Source: Favolaschia claudopus (Eukaryota; Basidiomycota; Agaricomycetes; Agaricales; Mycenaceae). From it: 64,000 bases of DNA. Below the pieces are notes generated by a model. That model was not told where the DNA came from, did not search any database, and saw only the letters and a list, made by a program, of their open reading frames with translations. The stretch spans positions 310,001 through 374,000 of the forward strand of contig JAWWNJ010000134.1 of the NCBI GenBank assembly GCA_037176885.1, given 5' to 3'. Every line of letters begins with the position of its first letter. Position 1 is the first letter of the stretch. Both the position numbers and the translations under genes were made by a program. This document shows, piece by piece, positions 35,260 to 45,281 of the stretch.

Positions 35260-37567
35260 ATGACCTCTCGCGGACGCGCACAACAGGGATCGAGGCGTTT
35301 GCCGCCCGGTCCCTCATCTTCAGCGCCAAGGCGTTTGCCGCCAGGCCCTGATTCTGCTATATCATCGTCGTCCTCTTCGGTCCCTCCTTTCTACCCGACC
35401 ACCACGAACTCTCGCGGACGCGTACAGCAGGAGCAGGTACCGAGGCGTCTGCCGCCCGGTCCCTCACCCTCAGAGCCAAGCCGTTTGCCTCCAGTCCCTT
35501 CAGTGTCATCTTCATCGTCCCCGTTCACCTCCGATCTTGGATCACAGCGGGAATTCCACAATGGGCCCTATCGTCTCGTTCCTCTGGGAATACTCTCCCA
35601 GGAAGAGAAAGACACACTAAATGTAAGTTTCTTTCCGAGATTGCCAGCTCTATATTGATACTAACCTACAAATACCAGTCCACCGCCCACTTTCATGGCA
35701 TCGTGCGGAATCACATGGGCATCTTCCTGGTCTTCAATGCCCATCGCAACGCTCTCCTTGCCCTGCCTCCTCGCTCCGCATCGCGTCCGGATGAAGTTTT
35801 ATACACGACGACATGGACCCACCCCACCTCATGTTATCTTGCTTGCACGCCCCTCTTCCCGACGTATGGCGGCGCGTTGCTGCATGTCCTTGACGTGTCC
35901 ATACGCTCGCTGCCAATGTCATCGCAGGTCAACGGCGAGGAAACGCGTTGGGCACTGACCCCCGCTATCATAAAAAAGTGGACGGATCTGGAGAATTTGT
36001 TGATCGCTGTGCTCGAATCGCTATCCTTGCAAGCTAGCAGAATACAACCTCGGCGGTATTGCCCCAAAGCCCCTCGGCCGAGCCGGTTTGGTTATACCTC
36101 CTCCTATCTCGACCAAAGTAACAGCAATCTTCCTGCGACAGTCCCCACCCAAACGCAAACGTCCGGCTGCGGGTCCACCGCGGCACCACCGGCTCAAGCA
36201 CAATCAACCCTCCCACTGCCCGCCCAAACGCAAACGTCCGACTGCGAGTCCACCGCGGCACCACCGGTTCAAGTACAATCAACCTTCTCACTTCAAAATA
36301 CATCGATTTTGGGGGATGGGAATGCTGCACTTCAGCATCTCGATGTGTACTACGAGGACGCCGACGATTTCATGTTCCTGCGCCAGACGGCGGAGAATAT
36401 CCTGGTGAACTTCCCACTCGAAAACGTCTTACAGGATCGCCTTGGCTTTGTGAACCCACAAGGCGCCAGTTTCACCCCCGACCAGCTGTCACGCGTCGAC
36501 CATTGTGCCCGCTTCTTGGGAGACAACACCAACACTGCGGCGCTGAGTGATGCAGCCCGGGCGCTGGTGCATTCGCTTCACAGGGCGGAGAGAGTGCAGG
36601 ATATGTCTGCCCAATTGTTCGACCTCTGTGACCCAGATATTGTTCACGATATCTGGAAGAAGTCGGGCGTCAAGATTGAAATATTTCACGACGTGAGCAA
36701 GCTCAAGCACTGCTCTACAGCCTAGTTTTCTCAACCCCCGCGTCAAAAGCGAACGCATGATTGTGGTGTACAGCGCGGCCACGGCGATGCACGTCGTTCG
36801 TCTCCAATGGGAAAACTGGCGCGACCTGATCGAGCAGGTACACGCGCTTGGCGCTCCCTTCGATATCGTCGTCAAGATCCCAGGCTTTGTGTCGTCTTCG
36901 TACCAGCCCGGCCTGCATCGCTGTAATAGTCTCGGTGTTCGTCCGGAGGATTACAAACCGGATAAGCATGATCTCGAGAGGTACCTGAATATTCTCGAGC
37001 GCTTCCTCCTCTCACCCCGTGGTCGACTCGCTCTTCAAGCCGGAGGTGTCGTCGCTCGCTTAGCCCGCCTGATCATCCCAGATTCTCACCTGGAGCTCAC
37101 AGCGGAAGATGTCGACGTTGATACAGCTGAGGGGCATTTCAGGCAGGGAAATACCTCTGTCTTGTTCCACCGTTTGACTCATGCGGAAGAGGACCTCATT
37201 TTGGGCGTGTATTCAATCAAGATGAGTAAGGATCTTTCTTTGGTTCAGCCTTTCACCTAGCTAACATCATCCTTTAGACCAGCTGAATCCTATGGACCCA
37301 AGCGGACACCAAGAAAAGCGTGTGTCATGGTGGCCGCAGGCGGGCGCGTTTTTTAGATCCGGGTTGAACGTTGGCTGGTGGACATCAGATTGCGAGCGGT
37401 GGTTTCAAGAAATCATGGGCGAATTTAGGGACGGTAAGGCGGTTGTATTGAACAATTCGCGTTGGACTCGGCGGCTCCGGGGGTTCAACACCTCTTTGAA
37501 GCTTGCCCAGAACCTCGATACTGTCTGCGCCGATTTCTTGAATGCCTCTCCAGAAACATTTCAATGA
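35260..37567 (+). CDS. RLPPGP-repeat cargo protein, 715 aa (copy A)
   Basis: Four exons: 35260-35622, 35679-36668, 36721-37225 and 37278-37567. The sum is 716 codons with stop. The N-terminus is low complexity with RRLPPGP units (SRRLPPGPSSSAPRRLPPGP and two more). The first three are encoded by DNA that contains GGCG-TTTGC-CGCC, the same inverted-repeat motif found between genes. A folded part begins FHGIVRNHMGIFLVFNAHRN. A duplicated linker TAAPPAQAQSTLPL and TAAPPVQVQSTFSL follows, then a C-terminal domain ending LAQNLDTVCADFLNASPETF. The stop in frame near 36721 is avoided by a 52-nt intron (GTCAAG donor at 36669). The upstream ATG at 35149 would add 37 residues; MTSRGRAQQGS is the more natural start. 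Function unknown. Confidence 0.65.
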
Positions 37568-37678
37568 TCTTACATGGTTGTCGTAGTTGCTATATAGACA
37601 ATTGTACATACCATACTTGTGCCTTATTATTATTATTATTATTATACTTACCGTCAATGTGTTTTCTTTTCCCTCTTT

Positions 37679-38125
37679 GACGATGAGCGGCGGATGAGCC
37701 GACGACCATCGGCGGACGATCCGCCGATGGCTAACATGGAGCCTTTTATTTCAAATATCAAGGCACAAAACAAGGCACCTGTTTCGGGCCCTGATATCGG
37801 CAATATCACGGCATCTAATTATCGGCTTGTTTTGGGTAGGATCAAGCCTCAAAATGAGCTCATTATTATGTGTACTAACATGGCCGAAATCGGCGCTGTG
37901 ATAGCCGTAAAAATTTCCACCGAAATAAGCCGCTTTTTGACAACCTTTTTATCCCAAAAAAGATGGAGCCTGTTTTTGACTTTATTTTCAGATATATCAG
38001 GCCAGCTTTCAAGCGGCTTGTTTTTTGTGATAACAAACTACCTAATTAGGAACTTATTTTGTACCTTATTATTTGCAATAAAAATGATACTATAAGTCCC
38101 TTGTTATTCGCGGTCTTGCGGTGTG
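37679..38125 (+). repeat. Right terminal inverted repeat (447 bp, copy A)
   Basis: Inverted partner of 19878-20324. It ends CGGTCTTGCGGTGTG and is followed by AGT (38126-38128). Short words GGCTTGTTTT and GCCTGTTTTTG recur inside it. Confidence 0.88.
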
Positions 38126-39389
38126 AGTCCACCTGGGCCGCCTCTCCGAGTGTAGTGAAATATGGGGGAAAGTTGTCTATCTGGATGAGGTAGACTAGAT
38201 ACTGGAGAGATGGGTTCATACTTATATCTCCTACCTTCCGCTCCATTTGCCATGAAATTATTCACTGGACTGACTGCGGTTCGATTTCCTCAAAAGAGAC
38301 TTAAGGGGTTCCGAAGCCCTTGTTTTTGTACAAGGTTGCGCACAGGGGTTTCTCAATGGAATTTCACCTTCTTATGGTAACTTGATGATTTCTTTTTATT
38401 GACAAAAAAATCTCGGCTGCGGTTCAACGTTCAACTTCAACGCCTTGCCTGCTGCGGTTCAAAATCTTCGGCGATATCGGTCATAGGCTAGACGTATGGT
38501 AAGAGCATTGAGAGACATGATGGTGCCATCGCACGTAAGATTAAGAATGCATGTGGCTCAAGCTTCGAATTCGGAATAACGAAGAAGTCTATTTCGAAGA
38601 ACTTTGAATCGCCGATCCGAGCTTTCATGTTCTTCCCTTCTGACAATTCCCTTGGGACAAGATGACACATGGATAGTCGTGTGGAGCAATATAGGGACGG
38701 ATGGTCATCCTAAATTTCGTTTTGCCCGTTTATCTCGTTTCTTGGGTAAATTTTTTGGCTGCGGTTCAACTTGCCCGCTGCGTTTGAAAATCTTCGGCAT
38801 CAAGCGGCCATCATTCAGTCCATCAATATCACGTCCACACGGGCAAACACGGCGTTCTCTTTCCACTCGTCTCCTCCCATTTCTCCCCTGACCGGTACGG
38901 CTACCGAAACCGTTCAGCGTTGAGCTTTTATCGGCGATATGGGCTACTCTGGGCTGGGAGTCTCGGGGTCTGGTCGCCGTTTGGTTGCTCTGAGTTTCGA
39001 CCTGGGAAAAATTTCCTGCACAGGCATCCGAGTCTTAGTCGGACTACATCTCTGCGAGGATACCGTAACGTGGCCCAAAACGCTGGGAAATAGTACGGGC
39101 AACATATCTTGAAGAAACGAAGCACACGAGTGTATCAGTCTGGACAGGCACAGAAGTATCAGATTCATTCTATTTTCACACTGAGATGGGGCAGTTATCG
39201 AGGTAAGTATCATACCTAGCCCAGCATTTGGATTGGAACTTCTTCGGATGGGAGTTGAGTTGAGATACAGGTAAACATACAAATAAGCTCTGGATAGCTC
39301 TTTTCTAACGAGTTTCAAAACAGATTTTTTCCCGAATAGCCGACATTCCTTCCAATCCAATCCAGACACCGGAGATTATCGCCCTCCAT
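38126..39389. other. Flank of the transposon, copied together with it
   Basis: Host-type sequence to the right of the element, without a supportable gene. It contains a diverged direct repeat: GCTGCGGTTCAAC...GCTGCGGTTCAAAATCTTCGG at about 38416-38472 and a shorter version at about 38759-38798. The same 1,264 bp recurs at 48148-49411 upstream of the transporter gene. Confidence 0.6.
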
Positions 39390-40790
39390 GCAATACCGGT
39401 AATCTCACAGTCTCGTACAAGAAGGCCATCACCGCAAAGACAATAATGTACCAGGAAATGGAAAGGCATAGCGCCCCAATGCGCGCCATGAAACGACGGT
39501 GGCTCTTCGTCGTCTGGCGATACACGAAGATGTCATTCGCGCCAGTTATCACGCTTGACTTGGCGGCGAAGATCGTCGGCACCCCTCCGATGTCCGATGC
39601 CTGCAGTATATAAGCACCAGCCATCTAGTCGTCGTCGTTTTTAGTACTCACCGTCACCGTCTGCACATACTCATTGGGGTCAACCTGCAGCTTGGCAAGC
39701 AACTCGCTGTTGCGACGCCTACGCACATAGACCGCACCGTGGTCGCTACCGCTCACGATAACGCGGCCCGAATCCGCGAGCGCCACCTGGCGGACACGAG
39801 GGCGCTTCTCGACGGGAACGAAGAAGGTGTTTGTGAGCTCGTAGCTCTTGCCGTGCATACGGTAGACGTGGACGCCAGTAGACGGGTCATCGACGCACAG
39901 AATACTCTTGACGTTATCCACTGCGATAGCGGAGCTGGAGAAAACATCGAAATCAGCGTCGTCGACCATCGACATATAACACAAGCATACATTCTGCAAC
40001 CCAGGTTCCAAGCCTCTGCAGCAGAGGAGAGATGCGCTCCACGGAAGTAGTATCTTCGAGCCGGTGAGTGTTTCATCGCGTTGATACATGACAAAAGAAA
40101 CTGACATTAGCCCACAGTAGACTCCAAAGATGAGCACTTCACGCTCGTTTCCGTGCTTCTCGCCAAACGCAATGGAGCCGGGAGTGCAGTTTGGGATCGT
40201 CAGCATCAGCAGCTCCTCCAAGCCCATCTTCGAATTCAAAGTAAATAACTGGAAGACCCCGCCGCGATGGCAAACGGCGAGGCGGTTAGTCTCCTCGTCG
40301 AACGCAATACCGGTAATCTCAGCGGGCTCGTTCAACTGGCGGCACCACACTTCCTTGAAGCAAGTTATTCCGTCCTGAGTAACAAATTATTCAGAATAAG
40401 CGCATGGATCTGGCAGGCGGGATCGCACCACATCTTCTTGCTGCCAGCAAAACAAATAGCCGGCCTGGGTTCCACCTACGAGCGCTTCGCCTACATTGTC
40501 TTCGCGCTTGATAAAGTACACGCATGTCGTTGCCCCACGAATATCGGGGGATCCTGGGATTCGAGAGACGCTCTGCAGTGTCTTCAGATCCCAGACCCTA
40601 GTCCCGTCGGTGCCTGGAGGTTTGAGCCGTTAGCGTGAGGAGAAAGGAGGGTGAGGAGAGGACCCTGACCTCCGCTCGCCGCGTATTTGCCGTCGTCGCG
40701 CACAGATATAGCGAGAACAGCCCCAGAATGACCAACGAGCTTGCCCTGCAGGTGATAGTCGATCTTGCTCTCTGTATGGGGGTCTTGCAT
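39376..40790 (-). CDS. WD40-repeat protein (copy B, altered C-terminus)
   Basis: Exons at 40790-40670, 40613-40432, 40374-39652 and 39600-39376, identical to copy A until the junction. There the last codons run through the filler into the end of unit A, replacing GVRLALNFLK with RLPVLHGGR. The membrane segment is kept, so the protein may still be functional. Confidence 0.7.
39390..39405 (+). other. 16-nt templated filler at the duplication junction
   Basis: GCAATACCGGTAATCT sits between the units. Together with the following CA it is an 18-nt exact match to 30282-30299 inside unit A, in the same orientation. Confidence 0.85.
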
Positions 40791-40971
40791 TTTTCTTTTG
40801 CGGATTCGTGGCGCACGCAGCTCGCTTTATAAAGGTCCTTGACCAAGTACAAGAAACAATAAACACAAAAGGCTCGCGTACGAATAGAGAACAATTGCAT
40901 CTCCAACTCGACGGGGATACCGCCCGCTGATCACTTACCTCATCATCAAGAGCATCTTGTTCTGCGCACTC

Positions 40972-41762
40972 ATGGCGCCCGATCCAAGATTCGTCGCGCA
41001 AGTCGCGGCGCCTCCGCCACCTCTCATCGTCCCGCTCGCTCACACAGAATTTGTCGCACCAACGTTCCCGACACTGCTCATGCATGAAGATCTGGACGGC
41101 GCCCCTCCTCTCGCTTCTCCTCTCTCTAAGAGAACCCCAAAGGCAAAGGCAGCAAAGCAAGGTGTCACCTTCGCCAAACCGCCCTCCCTCCCTCCGAGCC
41201 CAAGCAACTCGGTGTGCGAAGGCCTCACCCTTTCCAAATTCATGGTCCAAATTCCTACTCCTGAGTGTGGCGCCTCTCGCATCAAGAATACGGACTTCGC
41301 GGCGATGACCGGATGGACACAGGCATTCTGCAACGAATTCTCGGTACGTTTTCCAGCTCTCCGCTGATTCTGGTCTCAAACATCTCATCTCTCAGAACTT
41401 TGTCGAGGACCAGTGCGCCCAAATCCTGGACCCCACTTGCGCGTGGACCGTTCAGGAGCCGAGTGCCAAGCAGGCTATCATTGATAAGGTAATAGTCTCA
41501 TCATCGCCGTCAACTCCAGGGCTAATCCATCGTAGACTATTGAAAAGTATCCCTGCGTTAAGGATTATGAAGGATACTGGCCTATGGAGAAAGTTACCCA
41601 GCGCTTCTGCAAGAACTCGACTGCGAAGCTGGCCCGCGCGCAGGAGCAGATTGTCCTTACGGACGTCAAGAAATTACGTCCGGTATGTAGATCGTTCAAG
41701 TCGCTCTTTCTTACACTGACATGTTGTGATTTTACCAGCGCAAGGGACGGGGAAAACCATAG
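40972..41762 (+). CDS. Hypothetical 211-aa cargo protein (copy B)
   Basis: Exact positional copy of the gene at 30950-31740 with the same four exons (40972-41343, 41396-41488, 41536-41682, 41739-41762). I saw no differences. Shares its upstream region with the WD40 copy B. Confidence 0.65.
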
Positions 41763-42082
41763 TTTATTGTTCTGTACACGTCCCAAATACAATGCAGCAC
41801 TAGTACTATTGTTCCTGCAACCCCTTTGGACCGAGTCACCGTTAAGCGAAATCTTTGCCGCCGACGCGCAAGCTCAACTTACTGTTCGCACCCGCAATTC
41901 AGAAGTTTTCCTTAACACTTACTTCGCAGAGAGCAGTCTCCTCAACCAAGTTTTATTACCGTACATATATATAATCAGTAACTCTACTCACATGTACCGT
42001 ACTGTACAGATATAAATATTTTCGTTTGCCTCCCTTTTGAGTGTGAAATTCCAGGAAGATCCCTCATCCCTTAGCCGAAGGA

Positions 42083-42103
42083 CCATCGGCCGACGGCCGA
42101 TGG
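42083..42103. repeat. 21-bp palindrome (copy B)
   Basis: Same palindrome as 32061-32081, in the duplicated unit. Confidence 0.8.
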
Positions 42104-42469
42104 ACCCCAGATCCTCAACAAGTTCACTCAAGTTCACGATTTCGTCCAAATGGGATGTTCTCCAGACGTTAATATCATTGTTACTGTCTACATACACCGT
42201 TTACACTGTAAGATAATAGCTAGAAACAGTGGAATGAGAATACGAGCGAGCGATCAGTTGTGTCCTAATTTGGGTATCTCCCAATTTGGACGTTTTTATT
42301 GTGCAAGGCGTTGAGCAAGGCGCTCGTTGTTCTCCATTTGAATACAATGGGCGAGATGTGCAGTAACTAAGAGTATATAAGAAACCTGTCCCCTTCCTAC
42401 GCCCCATCTCCCATACATTCGTCTCCTGCTCCACGCGTCTGCCGCGGGAACAGCCAGCGTCAGGTTACT

Positions 42470-44644
42470 ATGGACAACGACGACGAGCCCATGGACGCGC
42501 CGTATCAGGCTCCTGTACGCATGGCTCGTGCTGCATGTCCGCGAGATGCTGAATTGTTTGCAGCCGCGCAAGACGGTGACGGTGAGGGAGAATGTTGATC
42601 ATACCAGCAGTAAGAGAATCGCCATTCCTGCTCCTGAGCAGGCTGCAGTTGACGTGGTACGTGATTCTATGTTGTCTATATTACTGTGGTCGTCGTCCAA
42701 CTTGTACCAGGCCCGCAATGACGAGAGGTATTGGAAGGAGATGTCGGCAGAGTTCCGTGCCCGAGTTCGCACAGCGGAACAAGAGAACGCAGCTCTTCGC
42801 AATGAGCTCAAAGCGGCACAGGGCGGTCTCGCACATCGCCAACAAGAGGTTCAGTATCTGCAGCAGCAGATCCAAGAAGCCGTCGCACGTATTGAGAAAA
42901 TGAATTACGATGAAAGTGGCTTGCACGCGCAGATTATGGACGACCAAGAGCGAGTTAGCGGCTTGGTACGTTCCCTTGAAAGATATGTGACGGATTAGAC
43001 TGAATCTGTGCTGCTACAGATCCAGCAAGTGACTACGGCTCAGCGACAAGCTGCAGAAGCGTCCACGCATACATATGGGCTTCAAGAGGCAATCGTATGT
43101 GTTTTCGCGTAGGGTCGTGGATCTTCTAACCGATATCTAGAATACACGAGATACCGAGCTCGGCCAGCTTCGTGCACAGGTCCATAAGCGAGATGATGAA
43201 GTTAATCATCTTCGCTTGCAGCTCAAGGCTTCGGGACGCCGCAAGACTGAGACGATGCCCAGACGTCGCGGACGCGTCAACGTCGAGCTGCTGGGGACGG
43301 GCCAGCCTTCTACAATCGAGCTCCCGCTCGATCCCGCTCCACTTCCGGCCGAGGGTCCCGCGCCGCTCCCAACCGATACACCCCCAACCCGTACTCCCGC
43401 GGTACCGGCTGCTGTGGCTGAGAACCCCGTGCTGAAGAGATTCGCAGCGAAGCTGGACGTGGAGGTGCAGGATTTGGTTGAGGCCGTCCAGTCGATCCAG
43501 ATTGCCAGCGTAGAAACTGGCGCGCAAATTGTTGTCTCTCCTCAGAACACTCCTCAGAAAAATAAGCAGGTCAGACCGGACTCGAAGGCCGCGAGGAAGG
43601 AGGCAGTTAAACCTGCGAATCAGACGCTGTGTAACAAAGCACATGTAAGAAAAGAATCATGTTGGCAAAAGAAAGTACTGACCGATTTAGGCACTATTGC
43701 GGCAAACAACTTATCGCAAATTTAAAGTCGAGCAGAGCAGCGATTTCATCTTCCACGAATCGGCGACCGCGCAAGAAGTAGAAGAGTTCAGTAGAGATGA
43801 CAATGCAACTCTCAAGCATTGGCAATGGGACTTCAACCCCGGTTACTTGAGTTCCGCGTGGAACGTTGTCCAGATTGAAAGGATTATCGTCGAAACAGTC
43901 AAAGAGGATGGCAAGGCGTGCAGACACGTTGAGAAAGGCGAGATTCAGGTTGAGTATTTGGAAATTGTGTTGAGGGAGCAGCTGGAGCGATATCGCGGGG
44001 ACTGGAACCTGTTTCAGCCGAAATGGTGGGACGCACAGGGGCGGATAGAGACGAAGGCGGAGGCAGTCGCTCGCGCAAAGATTGTGCTGTTTTTGCGTCG
44101 CTTAAACTCTCGGAATATCAATGCGCAGAACAGGGTTTGTGATTTCGCTTCGCAGATAAGTACGCGCGCTGAATGATGTGGACAGAAATACTTGTATCGT
44201 GAAAACACCATAGAAGCGGTGATCGCTTTGAAGGCGGAGGAGGGTGCGAATGATATTGCTACCTGGCATCGATTGCTGGCGGTTCTGCGATATCTTGGGG
44301 CTGAGGGAATGTCCGAGGAAGAGGAAAAGGCGAATACCCTCCAGGGCCAGAAGATCAAGACATACAAGATAAAGCTGTGTGTCTGGCGTGAGTCCACCAT
44401 CGCGCAGTACATGAACCTGGTGGACGCGCAGAGACGGCGCTTTGAGGAACTTCACAATGGGACCAAGTCGGCTCCTCGGGAGCGAGTCCAGGAAAACGGC
44501 AAACGACCCGCTCCAAAAGGTCTTCCCGAATGCCTGTACAACAGCAGATGGCTCGGGTCGCTGGCCCCAAAGGCATTGAAGGAGCTGGAGGTTTCCAAGG
44601 ACGTATTTGCCTTGTTCGTGGCAGCGACTGATCGTATGGTGTAA
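42470..44644 (+). CDS. Coiled-coil cargo protein, 624 aa (copy B)
   Basis: Copy of 32448-34622 with seven exons (42470-42514, 42564-42656, 42711-42965, 43020-43094, 43141-43644, 43691-44134, 44186-44644). It differs by one base at 44436, turning DAQRQRFEE into DAQRRRFEE. This is the marker that separates the two units. Confidence 0.72.
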
Positions 44645-45281
44645 TTAGTGACTTGTAGTAGTCAAAATAAAGAGTTTCTCGAACCTTTGTCCCTAATGTG
44701 CCCGTGAAATACTCTGAGTGAGGTCGTGTCAGTCCCCAGCGAGTGCTTTCTACCAGCGGCAGACGTATGGTAGCAGCGCTCGTGAATGGAGATCATATTT
44801 GACAGGCAGATGGTCGAAGATGCCAACGGACGATGGCGACGGCTGCAGCGCTGGTGTAGAAGAGGCGATGTTACAGAGTCTAGTAGACGGTCCCCATCGA
44901 GAGAGTTGCGGCTTAGGGCACTGGGGGCGGCAAACGCCTCGCAGCACCACAAGAGCAGGACTTGGGATCCGACGGACGATGGCGACTTGTCTGCGGAAGA
45001 TATGGCGCGAAACGCCAGCGTGTAGTATGTAGGTGGTGGCTAGCATCGAGAGAGTCGTGGCTCAGGGCACTGCGGGCGGCAAACGCCTCGCAGCACTACA
45101 TGGGCGGGACTTGATGGCGGAGGAGGAGGAGGGAGGTGTGACGATGCGTGACGATAGGTGACGATGATCCGTGACCGGCGCATCAATGTCACATCAAACT
45201 CTCTTTTTCGAAGACATCTTCGACGATGTCTTCGAACAACTTTATTCTTTCCTCTTTACCACCACCACCACCACCACCATA

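Larger units (their letters stand above)
19878..38125. mobile_element. Large CACTA-like (En/Spm) DNA transposon, 18.2 kb, with cargo genes
   Basis: The ends read CACACCGCAAGACCGCG and its reverse complement. They are perfectly positioned as 447-bp inverted repeats without net indels (19878-20324 and 37679-38125) and flanked by AGT on both sides. Inside lies a Tnp2-type transposase gene (20361-26510, minus), as expected for CACTA elements. Also inside are five other genes, to the right of the transposase. Three differences between the two terminal repeats were noticed in 447 bp, so the insertion is young. Known CACTA elements usually carry a transposase and a DNA-binding accessory protein; an 18-kb version with this many extra genes is unusual. 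The transposase is now broken by a nested insertion, so this copy could move only with help from another copy. Confidence 0.85.
29384..39389 (+). repeat. Tandem duplication, unit A (10,006 bp)
   Basis: Direct copy of 39406-49411 at a constant offset of 10,022 with no length change. It spans the last codons of the WD40 gene, the cargo genes, the right terminal repeat and 1,264 bp of flank. The only difference I noticed in coding text is A at 34414 versus G at 44436 (Gln to Arg in the coiled-coil protein). Confidence 0.92.

Noticed and set aside
36721..36725. Apparent stop and frameshift in the RLPPGP gene
   Set aside because: A 52-nt intron (36669-36720) restores one frame and whole-codon exon sums, so no pseudogene call is needed.
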